A stretch of 64,000 nt of DNA from Flavobacteriales bacterium (GCA_019694805.1 JAIBBG010000001.1:62001-126000); one strand, 5' to 3'. Shown: positions 9,963 to 18,739, counted from the stretch's first letter. Program-made: numbers and translations. The notes: a model not told the origin generated them from the sequence alone.

Positions 9963-11252
9963 ATGGATCAAAAGGTATTCGACCTCATCAATCAGGAACA
10001 CCACCGTCAAAAACATGGCATCGAACTTATTGCTTCTGAAAACTTTGTAAGTGATCAGGTGATGCGTGCAATGGGCTCCGTACTCACTAACAAATATGCG
10101 GAAGGCCTGCCAGGCAAACGTTATTATGGCGGTTGTGAAGTGGTAGACGAAGTTGAGCAATTGGCCATTGATCGGTTAAAAGAACTTTTCGGCGCAGCAT
10201 GGGCCAACGTTCAACCTCACTCAGGAGCGAATGCGAATAGTGCAGTCATGCTCGCATGCCTCAAACCAGGTGACACCATTTTGGGTCTTGACCTTTCTCA
10301 AGGTGGACATCTCACCCATGGCTCACCGGTGAATTATTCAGGTAAACTTTATCGTCCGGTTTTTTATGGTGTTGATCGCGAAACCGGTCGTGTCGACATG
10401 AATGTGGTTGAAGAAATTGCTCACCGCGAAAAACCAAAACTGTTGATCTGTGGTGCTTCAGCATATAGTCGCGATTGGGAATACAAACGCTTTCGTGAAA
10501 TTGCTGATTCCGTCGGCGCTTTGCTCATGGCCGACATTTCACACCCAGCTGGCTTGATTTCAAAAGGCTTGCTCAACGATCCGATGCCACATTGTCATAT
10601 CGTAACAACAACGACACACAAAACCTTGCGAGGTCCGCGAGGTGGTGTGATCATGATGGGCAAAGATTTTGAAAATCCATTTGGCATCAAAACACCGAAA
10701 GGAGAATTGCGCATGATGTCTTCATTACTCGACAGTGGCGTATTCCCGGGTATGCAAGGCGGACCACTTGAACATGTGATTGCCGCAAAAGCTGTTGCTT
10801 TCGGCGAAGCACTTCAACCCGTCTTCAGATCTTATGGCGAACAAGTCATGAAAAATGCCGCAGCACTTTCAGGAGCATTGATTGAACGCGGCTATCAGAT
10901 TGTAAGTGGCGGAACTGACAACCATTGCTTCCTCATGGATCTTCGCAATAAAGGCATCACCGGAAAAGAAGCGGATGCCGCGCTGATCTCCGCAGACATC
11001 ACAGTCAATAAAAATATGGTTCCATATGACGACAAGTCTCCTATGGTAACGAGCGGAATTCGAATAGGAACGCCAGCGATAACCACCCGTGGTTTGAAAG
11101 AAGCAGATATGGAAATTGTTGCCGGCTTGATCGATGAAACATTAATGGGTAGAAATGATCAGCAAGTTGTTTCCAAAGTGAGAAAGAAAGTAAACGACAT
11201 GATGGAAGGACTTCCTTTATTTGCGTCACAGACCGAAACTTCTGTTGCATAA
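9963..11252 (+). CDS. glyA: Serine hydroxymethyltransferase
   Basis: 429 residues from the ATG at 9963 (MDQKVFDLI); an upstream in-frame start would add 30 residues with no family similarity. It interconverts serine and glycine with tetrahydrofolate and supplies one-carbon units; cytoplasmic, PLP-dependent. Visible family motifs are [10 protein letters not shown] near the start, [13 protein letters not shown], the DISHPAGLI segment near residue 195, and [14 protein letters not shown] near residue 218, whose Lys forms the PLP Schiff base. Length is normal. The Fe-S gene begins 18 bp downstream, so glyA may head an operon with the Fe-S/HAD/HdrB-like genes. Confidence 0.97.
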   Translation: MDQKVFDLINQEHHRQKHGIELIASENFVSDQVMRAMGSVLTNKYAEGLPGKRYYGGCEVVDEVEQLAIDRLKELFGAAWANVQPHSGANANSAVMLACLKPGDTILGLDLSQGGHLTHGSPVNYSGKLYRPVFYGVDRETGRVDMNVVEEIAHREKPKLLICGASAYSRDWEYKRFREIADSVGALLMADISHPAGLISKGLLNDPMPHCHIVTTTTHKTLRGPRGGVIMMGKDFENPFGIKTPKGELRMMSSLLDSGVFPGMQGGPLEHVIAAKAVAFGEALQPVFRSYGEQVMKNAAALSGALIERGYQIVSGGTDNHCFLMDLRNKGITGKEADAALISADITVNKNMVPYDDKSPMVTSGIRIGTPAITTRGLKEADMEIVAGLIDETLMGRNDQQVVSKVRKKVNDMMEGLPLFASQTETSVA

Positions 11253-11270
11253 CAATTGTTATTGTAAAGT

Positions 11271-12575
11271 ATGATTGCTCAAATACTCTTTGTTCTTCTG
11301 CTTGGTGTCGCAAGTTATATGGCGTGGAAGCGCTTCAGTTTTGTACGCCGTAATATTTTTCTTGGCCGTAATATGACCATAGAAGGTGATTCGTCAGAAC
11401 GGTGGAACACCATGTTCCGTGTAGCTCTTGGACAGGGAAAAATGTTCACTCGCCCTTTGGCAGCAGTGATGCACCTTTTCATTTATGTAGGCTTCATCAT
11501 CATCAATATTGAATTGCTCGAAATTGTAGTGGATGGCATTTTCGGCACACATCGGATCCTGTCCTTCATGGGCGGGTTTTACAACTTTCTGATCGGAAGT
11601 TTTGAATGGCTCGCGGTGCTCGTCCTGGTTTCCTGTGTGGCGTTTTTGCTGAGGAGAAATGTTTTAAAACTGAAGCGTTTGAATATGCGCGAGCTTACGA
11701 AATGGCCGCGCACCGATGCAAACCTTATCTTGATTACTGAAATTCTTTTGATGACCGCCTTCCTTAAAATGAATGCAGCTGATTATATCTTGCAATCACG
11801 TGGGGCGGAACATTATGGCGTTGCTGGTGCATTTCCGGTATCATCGCATCTGGCTCCAATCATGGAAGGATTGAGCGATCATACCCTCATCTTCGTTGAG
11901 CGTTTTTGCTGGTGGTTTCACATCATCGGCATCCTTGGATTTTTGGTGTATGTCACCTACTCCAAACACCTTCACATCATTCTTGCCTTTCCGAATACCT
12001 ATTACAGCAAACTCAAACCTGCGGGTGAAATCAACAACCTGCAATCTGTTACGAATGAAGTGAAACTCATGCTCGATCCGTCTGCGGCTGTTCCACCATC
12101 CGACGGGACACCACAGCGATTTGGTGCAAAGGATGTCATGGATCTGAGTTGGGTTCAGTTGATGAATGCATACAGCTGCACAGAATGCGGAAGATGCACT
12201 TCTGAATGTCCGGCCAATCAAACCGGTAAACTATTATCTCCTCGCAAAATCATGATGGACACTCGCGACCGTCTTGAAGAAGTAGGCAATAAAATGGATG
12301 CCAATGGAGGCAAATGGGAAGACGATGGACGTTCACTGTTGCGTGATTATATCACCGAAGAAGAACTATGGGCTTGCACAACTTGTAATGCTTGTACCAA
12401 TGCCTGTCCGGTAAATATCAATCCAATGGAGATCATTGTTGATTTGAGAAGGTACCTCATCATGGAAGAAAGCAAATCTCCTGAGAGCATCACTGTAATG
12501 TTCAATAACATTGAAAACAACGGCGCACCATGGGCCATGAGTGCCATGGATCGCGATCAGTGGAGAAACAGTTAA
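11271..12575 (+). CDS. Membrane-bound 4Fe-4S dicluster protein (Hdr/Nar-like)
   Basis: 434 residues. The N-terminal 260 residues contain several transmembrane helices (near 1-18, 60-85, 100-125, 150-165 and 205-230), in the manner of NarI-like or HdrE-like membrane cytochrome subunits. The C-terminal part has two [4Fe-4S] motifs: CTECGRCTSECP near residue 302 and CTTCNACTNACP near residue 368. With the HdrB-like protein encoded two genes downstream it resembles a membrane electron-transfer module passing electrons between quinol and an unknown partner. The family is common in Bacteroidota but the substrate is, to my knowledge, undefined. It starts 18 bp after glyA. Confidence 0.85.
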   Translation: MIAQILFVLLLGVASYMAWKRFSFVRRNIFLGRNMTIEGDSSERWNTMFRVALGQGKMFTRPLAAVMHLFIYVGFIIINIELLEIVVDGIFGTHRILSFMGGFYNFLIGSFEWLAVLVLVSCVAFLLRRNVLKLKRLNMRELTKWPRTDANLILITEILLMTAFLKMNAADYILQSRGAEHYGVAGAFPVSSHLAPIMEGLSDHTLIFVERFCWWFHIIGILGFLVYVTYSKHLHIILAFPNTYYSKLKPAGEINNLQSVTNEVKLMLDPSAAVPPSDGTPQRFGAKDVMDLSWVQLMNAYSCTECGRCTSECPANQTGKLLSPRKIMMDTRDRLEEVGNKMDANGGKWEDDGRSLLRDYITEEELWACTTCNACTNACPVNINPMEIIVDLRRYLIMEESKSPESITVMFNNIENNGAPWAMSAMDRDQWRNS

Positions 12576-12593
12576 TCATAGGAGACCGAAATC

Positions 12594-13013
12594 ATGGCAG
12601 AATTGATTGAATCACGTGAAGATGACGGAAAGAGAAAGTCGCCGGTCCTTCCATCGCATGTCAAAAATTTTCTCATTGACATCGACGGCACTGTCGGTGA
12701 AGACATTCCGAATGAAGAGCCTGAACGCATGGAAGATGCCGCAGTTTATCCTGACGCACTTCAGAAATGCAATCAATGGTATGATGAAGGACATATTATT
12801 TTCTTTTTCACTTCAAGAACAGAAGCACATCGTGAAGTGACAGAACGTTGGTTGAACAAAAGTGGTTTTAAATACCACGGCATCATCTTCGGAAAACCTC
12901 GTGGCGGGAATTACCACTGGATAGATAATCACTTGGTGCGGGCAACACGCTTTGAAGGAAAATTTACTGATTTTGTAGAAAAAGAAGTGACCGTGCAAGT
13001 ATTCAGAGATTAA
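12594..13013 (+). CDS. HAD-like hydrolase (often annotated phosphoheptose isomerase)
   Basis: 139 residues. HAD superfamily motifs are visible: motif I FLIDIDGTVGED near residue 27, motif II FFFTSRTEAHREVT near residue 73, a Lys in FGKPRGG, and an Asp-bearing HWIDNH in the position of motif III/IV. It is a small cap-less phosphatase-type fold. In databases similar short proteins carry the name phosphoheptose isomerase, which I do not think the sequence supports because there is no SIS domain. It lies between two Fe-S subunit genes, 18 bp after one and 28 bp before the other, so a role tied to that complex is plausible but unknown. Confidence 0.75.
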   Translation: MAELIESREDDGKRKSPVLPSHVKNFLIDIDGTVGEDIPNEEPERMEDAAVYPDALQKCNQWYDEGHIIFFFTSRTEAHREVTERWLNKSGFKYHGIIFGKPRGGNYHWIDNHLVRATRFEGKFTDFVEKEVTVQVFRD

Positions 13014-13041
13014 TCATAAGACTCACGACAGAACGATACAC

Positions 13042-13839
13042 ATGAGTGAACTGAAAGTAAAGACCATGGCTGAATGCCTTGCCAGCGGCGAGGTTCCTGA
13101 AATATTATTTTGGGTTGGATGCGCAGGAAGTTTTGACGACCGTGCGAAAAAAATCACCAAAGCCATTGCAAGGATTCTCAATCATTGTAATGTGTCATTC
13201 GCCATTCTTGGTGGTGAAGAATCATGCACGGGTGATCCGGCAAAACGAGCTGGCAATGAATTCCTTTTTCAGATGATGGCGATGCAAAATATCCAGGTGT
13301 TGAATGGATATGAGGTGAAGAAAATCGTAACAGGTTGTCCACATTGTTTCAATACATTGAAAAATGAATACCCAGCTTTAGGCGGTCAGTTTGAAGTGAT
13401 GCATCATACACAACTGATCAATCAATTGATGAAGGAAGGTAAGATCACCATCAAAGGTGGTGGAACTTTCTCCGGAAAACGAATTACTTTTCATGATCCA
13501 TGTTACCTCGGGCGTGGCAATAATGTGTATGAAGCTCCACGAGAAGTACTCCAGCAACTCGATGCTGAACTGGTAGAGATGAAACGCAGCCGTGCGCACG
13601 GCTTATGCTGCGGTGCTGGTGGTGCCCAGATGTTCAAAGAAGCAGAACCCGGCGACAAAGAAGTCAACGTTGAACGTACGGAAGACGCCCTCGAAACTTC
13701 TCCAAATGTGATCGCAGCTGGATGTCCATTTTGCAATACCATGCTTACCGATGGCGTAAAACACTTCGAAAAGGAAAATACCATTGTTGTAAAAGATGTG
13801 GCGGAGATTGTGGTTGAGGCGGGGGAACTTGGGTCGTAA
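13042..13839 (+). CDS. HdrB-like (Fe-S)-binding protein with CCG domains
   Basis: 265 residues, cytoplasmic. It has two cysteine-rich CCG-type halves, as in heterodisulfide reductase subunit B, GlpC and LutA. The C-terminal half is canonical: HDPCYLGRG, then LCCGAGGAQMF, then GCPFCN. The N-terminal half is degenerate at the CCG position, reading ESCTGD between GCAGSFD and GCPHCF. In HdrB the CCG motifs bind noncubane [4Fe-4S] clusters at the disulfide-reducing site; here, methanogen-type CoM/CoB is not expected, so the oxidant is unknown. With the membrane Fe-S protein upstream it probably forms a two-subunit complex. Confidence 0.88.
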   Translation: MSELKVKTMAECLASGEVPEILFWVGCAGSFDDRAKKITKAIARILNHCNVSFAILGGEESCTGDPAKRAGNEFLFQMMAMQNIQVLNGYEVKKIVTGCPHCFNTLKNEYPALGGQFEVMHHTQLINQLMKEGKITIKGGGTFSGKRITFHDPCYLGRGNNVYEAPREVLQQLDAELVEMKRSRAHGLCCGAGGAQMFKEAEPGDKEVNVERTEDALETSPNVIAAGCPFCNTMLTDGVKHFEKENTIVVKDVAEIVVEAGELGS

Positions 13840-13850
13840 GTATCTTGGTG

Positions 13851-14005
13851 AAAGGTTCAAGGTTCAAGGTTTAAGGTTGACAATGAATTTGTGGTGAAAC
13901 ACGTCATTTCTTCGCCTCACGACCATTGAAGTCTGAACTCGAGATGCTTTACGATTGAATGTTTAACGCGCGTCATCTTTGAACTTTGAACCTTGAACTT
14001 TGAAC
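13851..14005. repeat. Inverted pair of GAACCTTGAAC-type interspersed repeats
   Basis: Two arms of about 28 bp flank a spacer of about 100 bp. The left arm (13851-13879) reads as AAGGTTCAAGGTT units; the right arm (13978-14005) is the reverse-complement type, TTTGAACCTTGAAC units. Short TTGAACCTTGAAC tracts are, as I recall, scattered through many Bacteroidota intergenic regions. The right arm overlaps the proposed -33 element of the fabG promoter. It may also form a long-range hairpin at the 3' end of the HdrB-like transcript. Confidence 0.7.
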
Positions 14006-14029
14006 ACCCGTCTTACAAGGTTATATTTG
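13999..14029 (+). promoter_or_regulatory. Bacteroidota-type promoter of fabG
   Basis: TTTG at 13999-14002 is followed by 19 nt and then TATATTTG at 14022-14029, an exact match to the known Bacteroidota consensus (TTTG or TTG, 17-23 nt, TAnnTTTG). The fabG ATG follows 26 nt later. The -33 element lies inside the right arm of the interspersed repeat. Confidence 0.6.
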
Positions 14030-14055
14030 ACCATTCAAAGCAATTCTAAACTTCT

Positions 14056-14802
14056 ATGAAACTACTCGAAGGAAAAGTAGCCATCATCACCGGCGCGTCA
14101 CGTGGCATCGGTAAAGGCATCGCCGAAAAATTTATTGATCAGGGCGCAAAAGTTATTTTCACTTACGCAAGCAGTGAAGAAAAAGCACATGCTCTAGAAG
14201 CGGAACTTGCTGCAAAAGGTGGTGTTGCAAAAGGATATAAAAGTGACGCAGCTGACTTTGCAGCGGCACATACCCTTATTGATGATGTGGTGCGTGATTT
14301 TGGCACTGTGGACATATTGGTCAATAATGCGGGTATCACCCGTGATAATCTTCTGATGAGGATGACAGAAGAACATTGGGATGAAATCATGCGCGTAAAC
14401 CTGAAGTCGGTGTTTAACCTGACAAAAGCTGTGATCAAGCCCATGCTGAAAGCCCGTGCCGGCAGTATCATCAATATGAGTTCTGTAGTTGGCGTGAAAG
14501 GCAACGCTGGTCAAGCCAATTATGCTGCATCCAAAGCAGGTATCATCGGTTTCACAAAAAGTGTTGCTGCTGAACTTGGATCAAGAAATATTCGTTGCAA
14601 TGCTATCGCACCTGGTTTTATTGAAACTGAGATGACTGGCGCACTCGATGAAAAAACCGTACAGGAATGGAGAAATGCTATTCCTCTCAAACGCGGTGGA
14701 TCACCAGATGATGTTGCCAATGCCACTTTGTTTCTGGCCTCTGATATGAGTGCATACATCACCGGTCAGACCTTGCGTGTGTGCGGTGGAATGTTGATGT
14801 AA
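14056..14802 (+). CDS. fabG: 3-oxoacyl-ACP reductase (SDR family)
   Basis: 248 residues, the usual FabG length. Motifs of the classical SDR family are all present: NAD(P)-binding GASRGIGKGIA from residue 12, VNNAGIT near residue 89, the catalytic Ser in INMSSVVG near residue 141 and YAASKAG near residue 154 with the Tyr and Lys. The C-terminus, GQTLRVCGGMLM, matches FabG. The enzyme reduces beta-ketoacyl-ACP with NADPH in fatty acid elongation. It is not beside other fab genes, so a specialised SDR role cannot be excluded, but similarity to true FabG is high. It appears to have its own promoter. Confidence 0.93.
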   Translation: MKLLEGKVAIITGASRGIGKGIAEKFIDQGAKVIFTYASSEEKAHALEAELAAKGGVAKGYKSDAADFAAAHTLIDDVVRDFGTVDILVNNAGITRDNLLMRMTEEHWDEIMRVNLKSVFNLTKAVIKPMLKARAGSIINMSSVVGVKGNAGQANYAASKAGIIGFTKSVAAELGSRNIRCNAIAPGFIETEMTGALDEKTVQEWRNAIPLKRGGSPDDVANATLFLASDMSAYITGQTLRVCGGMLM

Positions 14803-14833
14803 TTAAACTGTTTTTTTAAGCGAGAGATATCTG

Positions 14834-16921
14834 ATGTCGATCATTACCCAGGCTCCTGTATGGCTGATCATTGTGTGCATCGTTGCTGGTGCAGCTTATG
14901 CCGGAGCACTTTATTTTAAAGACAGATTTAACCGCACCTACGGCACTCCTTTAGCGACTCTGCTTGGAATTCTGCGTTTTGCGTGCGTCACCCTGCTGGC
15001 GATATTTCTACTCAAACCCTTGATCAGGTTGGTGAGTTATGATGTAGAAAAACCTGTAATTGTTATTGCACAGGATAATTCGGAATCTATCGTAGTCGGA
15101 AAAGACTCTGCCTTCTACCGCAATGAGTATGCTGCCAACCTCAAAGCCCTCACAGAACAATTCGGCGATGATTACGAAATCAAAACACTGAGCTTTGGAG
15201 ATCTCGTGTCTGAAGGATTGGATTCTCTTGACTACAAAGAAAAACTCACCGACTTCTCCGGTTTGCTCAATGAAATCTATACACGATACAGTGGGAGAAA
15301 TCTCGGAGCAATAGTTATTGCTTCTGATGGTTTGTACAACAAAGGAAGCAATCCAGTTTTTGCATACAAAAAACTCAATGTACCAGTATATACCATTGCA
15401 CTTGGTGATACCACGGTCTACAAGGACATCCTCATTTCAGAAGTGGCTACAAACCGACTTGCCTATCTCGGCAATAAATTTCCTATGGAAATTACCATCG
15501 AAGGAAGAAAAGCCAACACTGCCAATGCAGTGCTCACCGTTTCAAAAAAAGGAAACGTCCTTCATAGTTCTAATATCACTTTCCATGGTGACCGATACAA
15601 CACTACGGTCCCGCTCACTTTTGATGCCACTGAAACCGGACTTCAGAAATATTCCGTACATCTCAGCAGTATTGAAGGTGAAATGACGCTCGCAAACAAT
15701 CACAAAGATGTCTTTATTGATGTATTGGACAGCAGACAAAAAGTTCTGATACTGGCTTATGCTCCACATCCCGATATCAATGCCATGCGCGATGCCATAG
15801 CCAGCAATGAGAGTTATAAGGTTGATGTAAAACTGGCGAAAGATTTCAATGGCAATGTCAATGAATACAGCCTGGTCATTTTCCATCAATTACCTGCAGC
15901 CGGATCAATGGGACAGAGCATGATTACCAATGCTCTTGAACAAAAAATTCCCGCGTTGTTCGTTTGGGGCGCTTCCACAGATTACAATGCCTTCAATAAA
16001 ATGAATCTTGGATATTCATTATCCGGGTACATGAACAATACCACTGACATCAGTGGGAATTATGTAGATGAATTCTCTTTGTTTACACTGGATGAACAGG
16101 CGAAAAATATGTTTCGTACGTTACCACCCCTCACCGTTCCTTTTGGCGACTTCACCTACAGCCCCGGTATCAATGCCATGGTGAATCAGCAAGTCGGACA
16201 AATCAAGACGCGTAAACCTTTGATTTCATTCAATAAAATCAACGACACCAAAATTGGACTCATCAATGGTGAAGGCATCTGGCGCTGGAAATTGACTGCC
16301 TTTCAACAATATGAAAATCACGATGCATTCAATCAACTCATTACAAAAATTGTTCAGTATTCTTCAGCTAAAGAAGATAAGAGTTTGTTTCGTGTAAATG
16401 GTAATAATGACTTTTTCGAAAATGAACAAATTGTCTTCGATGCTGAACTGTACAATCAGAGTTACGAAGCGATTACAAATAAAGAAATCAGCATGCGCAT
16501 TGTCAGTGAAGATGGCATTGAATTCAATTATGTATTTTCAGTTTCCGGCAATCGCTACAGACTCAACGCAGGTCAGCTTCCAGTTGGCAATTACAATTAT
16601 GAAGCAACGGTGAATGGTGAACCTACCATTCCCAAAGAAAGAGGCGAATTCAGTATCAGTCCACTTCAACTCGAAGTCGTGAATACCATTGCAGATCATA
16701 GATTGATGTATCAACTCGCAGCAGACAACAACGGCGAAATGATTTATCCTTCTGAACTCTCTTCGTTGTCGGAAAAAATTAAAAACAAAAAGGACATCGT
16801 TTCAGTTTCATACGAAAACAAACAATTGAATGAACTCATCAATTATCGTTGGATATTGGCTCTGCTCCTGCTTTTGCTTAGCGCTGAGTGGTTGTTGAGG
16901 AAGAGGGCGGGAACTTATTGA
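14834..16921 (+). CDS. Large membrane protein with VWA-like domain
   Basis: 695 residues. Two N-terminal transmembrane helices (about residues 7-27 and 38-62), a long extracytoplasmic region, and a C-terminal helix (WILALLLLLLSAEWLL) close to the end. The first soluble segment looks like a von Willebrand A domain: VIAQDNSES carries a DxSxS MIDAS motif, and AIVIASDGLYNKGS the following strand. The later region (IDVLDSRQKVLILAYAPH, NDTKIGLINGEGIWRWKL) resembles glutamine-amidotransferase-like membrane proteins found near BatA/VWA genes. Probably involved in envelope function; mechanism unknown. It starts 31 bp after fabG and may be cotranscribed. Confidence 0.75.
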   Translation: MSIITQAPVWLIIVCIVAGAAYAGALYFKDRFNRTYGTPLATLLGILRFACVTLLAIFLLKPLIRLVSYDVEKPVIVIAQDNSESIVVGKDSAFYRNEYAANLKALTEQFGDDYEIKTLSFGDLVSEGLDSLDYKEKLTDFSGLLNEIYTRYSGRNLGAIVIASDGLYNKGSNPVFAYKKLNVPVYTIALGDTTVYKDILISEVATNRLAYLGNKFPMEITIEGRKANTANAVLTVSKKGNVLHSSNITFHGDRYNTTVPLTFDATETGLQKYSVHLSSIEGEMTLANNHKDVFIDVLDSRQKVLILAYAPHPDINAMRDAIASNESYKVDVKLAKDFNGNVNEYSLVIFHQLPAAGSMGQSMITNALEQKIPALFVWGASTDYNAFNKMNLGYSLSGYMNNTTDISGNYVDEFSLFTLDEQAKNMFRTLPPLTVPFGDFTYSPGINAMVNQQVGQIKTRKPLISFNKINDTKIGLINGEGIWRWKLTAFQQYENHDAFNQLITKIVQYSSAKEDKSLFRVNGNNDFFENEQIVFDAELYNQSYEAITNKEISMRIVSEDGIEFNYVFSVSGNRYRLNAGQLPVGNYNYEATVNGEPTIPKERGEFSISPLQLEVVNTIADHRLMYQLAADNNGEMIYPSELSSLSEKIKNKKDIVSVSYENKQLNELINYRWILALLLLLLSAEWLLRKRAGTY

Positions 16922-16946
16922 GTTGTGAATTGTGAGTTATGAGTTA
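16920..16946 (+). repeat. TTGTGAATTGTGAGTTATGAGTT-type interspersed repeat
   Basis: A degenerate run of TTGTGAAT / TTGTGAGT / TATGAGTT units begins at the stop of the VWA-like gene. Very similar short-word arrays are, from memory, common in intergenic DNA of many Bacteroidota. It excludes the upstream in-frame start of the next gene as genuine coding sequence. Confidence 0.55.
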
Positions 16947-16979
16947 GGTGGGTTGGGATGTCAAATAATTTTTGTTTAC

Positions 16980-17852
16980 ATGGCTAAGTCGACATTGCGC
17001 ATTGGAGGCGTACCGGAGCATTTCAATCTTCCGTGGCAACTGGCTGCGGAGCACGACATTTTCACATCGCAGGGAATTGAATTGTCTTGGACATTCTATG
17101 CCGGTGGAACAGGTGCTATGACCAAGGCACTCAGCAATGGGGAATTGGATATTGCCATTTTACTTACGGAAGGTTTCGTATCCGCGGCAAGTCAAGGATT
17201 GAAAGCACGGATTGCAAAAGTGTATATTGAAACTCCATTGGTGTGGGGAATTTATTCCGGTGCCAACTCTCGCATCAAAACAGCTGATGAAGCGTTGAAG
17301 AAAAAATATGCCATCTCAAGATTGGGATCCGGTTCCCATCTCATGGCAATGATTCACGCACAACAGAAGGGTGTAACGCTGCAAGAAAAGAACTTCTCTA
17401 TCGTCAATAGTCTCCATGGTGCGGTACAATCACTGGTCAAGAGCGAAACCCAACTTTTCTTCTGGGAAAAATTCATGACTCGTCCTCATGTTAAAAGTGG
17501 CGAGCTGAATCTCGTTGGTGAGTTTAGCGCACCGTGGAGTGGCTTTTTGGTCATCGTGAGTGAACAGGTGATGAAGACAAGAGCCGATGAAGTACAAAAA
17601 CTCATGTCGATCATGAATGCAGAATGCATTTCATTCAAACAGGACAATTCCAGTGTGGTGCATCTGAGGAAAAAATTCGACATGAGCATGCAAGAAGCCA
17701 GAACATGGTTGCGCAATACGCAATGGAATTATGACTATCACATCGATGCACAAAGCTTATTGAATGCACGCAATGCACTGGCTTCTGTGGCCATGTGCAA
17801 CGAAAAACTGAAGGTCGAAAAATTGTGCGCACCTTGGCTTAAAGTGATTTGA
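16980..17852 (+). CDS. Periplasmic-binding-protein-like protein without signal peptide
   Basis: 290 residues from the ATG at 16980; an earlier in-frame start at 16932 would read through the interspersed repeat. The fold is that of NMT1/SsuA/THI5-type substrate-binding proteins: LRIGGVPEHFNLPWQLA, then the ligand-loop pattern YAGGTGAMTKAL, then DIAILLTEGF. Such proteins normally deliver sulfonates, nitrate or pyrimidine precursors to ABC transporters, but there is no export signal and no ATPase or permease gene nearby. A cytoplasmic enzyme-like role, as in THI5 or menaquinone-pathway MqnA/MqnD relatives, is possible. Function uncertain. Confidence 0.7.
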   Translation: MAKSTLRIGGVPEHFNLPWQLAAEHDIFTSQGIELSWTFYAGGTGAMTKALSNGELDIAILLTEGFVSAASQGLKARIAKVYIETPLVWGIYSGANSRIKTADEALKKKYAISRLGSGSHLMAMIHAQQKGVTLQEKNFSIVNSLHGAVQSLVKSETQLFFWEKFMTRPHVKSGELNLVGEFSAPWSGFLVIVSEQVMKTRADEVQKLMSIMNAECISFKQDNSSVVHLRKKFDMSMQEARTWLRNTQWNYDYHIDAQSLLNARNALASVAMCNEKLKVEKLCAPWLKVI

Positions 17853-17900
17853 TTTTCCAAGATATTTATTTATTCAAGTCTCAACAATACTCCTCCTACA

Positions 17901-18527
17901 ATGCGCACTCTTTGGTCTAAACGTTGGTTCAAAATCACCACCATCTTCATCATACTGATGGTTGTGCTTCTGATATTCAAGAACAATATTCTCCGAGGTA
18001 TGGGCAATTATCTCGTAGCTGTTGATCCACTGGAAAAAACCGAAATGTGTTTCGTCCTCGGAGGCAATAGTTACGAAAGGGGTATTTCCGCTATTAAAGT
18101 ATTTGAACAATTCCCCGATCAACGATTCGCAGCAACAGGAGGAAACTATCCGTATCAAATTCTTTGTCTGGACACCATGATGTTTGAAGCAGAACTTACC
18201 AAACATTGGATGGTGAGCCAAGGAGTGCCTGAACAACAGGTAGACACACTCACCAGTGCTCATAGCACCATGGATGAGTCAGAAGAAATTCTGCGCTATT
18301 GTCAGGAACATCAAATGAAAAAAATCACGGTCATTTCAAGTTCCTTTCACATGCGAAGAGTTCGCTGGGTCTTTGAAGATAAATTCGAGGATGCAGGAAT
18401 TCAGATCATCTTCCACGGAGCAGCGGCGGTTGATTATGATCAGAATAATTGGTGGACAAATGAAGAAGGCCTCATCATGGCCAACAATGAATTCGTGAAG
18501 TTGTTGTACTACCTCGTGAAGTATTGA
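17901..18527 (+). CDS. YdcF/SanA-like DUF218 protein
   Basis: 208 residues with one N-terminal transmembrane helix (residues 12-32) and a soluble DUF218 domain beyond it. Family features visible are CFVLGGNSYERG near residue 50, FAATGGNYPY, the ESEEI segment near residue 128 and ISSSFHMRRVRWVF near residue 147. DUF218 proteins (SanA, ElyC, YdcF) act in envelope or cell-wall maintenance; biochemical activity is unclear. It lies 48 bp downstream of the binding-protein-like gene. Confidence 0.88.
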   Translation: MRTLWSKRWFKITTIFIILMVVLLIFKNNILRGMGNYLVAVDPLEKTEMCFVLGGNSYERGISAIKVFEQFPDQRFAATGGNYPYQILCLDTMMFEAELTKHWMVSQGVPEQQVDTLTSAHSTMDESEEILRYCQEHQMKKITVISSSFHMRRVRWVFEDKFEDAGIQIIFHGAAAVDYDQNNWWTNEEGLIMANNEFVKLLYYLVKY

Positions 18528-18638
18528 TGCACACCAGCTGCGAAGTGCAGCGGTTGATGATATTCACGAAAAATAAAGCTGTGTATGATGGTGTGCAATT
18601 TTCGTTTGGTTACATAATACTATTTTGGGTAGCCCTGA

Positions 18639-18661
18639 ATCCCGAATCATGTAGTCGGGAT
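18639..18661. repeat. Hairpin in intergenic region before TPR gene
   Basis: A perfect 7-bp inverted repeat, ATCCCGA (18639-18645) and TCGGGAT (18655-18661), separated by 9 nt. No T-tract follows on either strand, so it is not a standard intrinsic terminator. It sits in the 250-bp gap between the DUF218 gene and the TPR gene and could be a short interspersed palindrome. Confidence 0.4.
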
Positions 18662-18739
18662 AATCAGTTCATGTTCACAACTTTGTCTATTACTCGAAAA
18701 AAAAATAATCGGAAACCCGTTCAGGCTTGTTTTGATCCG

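Noticed and set aside
12174-13839. Methanogen-type heterodisulfide reductase with CoM/CoB, linked to the ComA-like gene
   Set aside because: HdrB-like and ComA-like genes occur in the same window but 6.5 kb apart, in separate transcription units, and both families exist in bacteria without CoM; no other CoM genes are seen.
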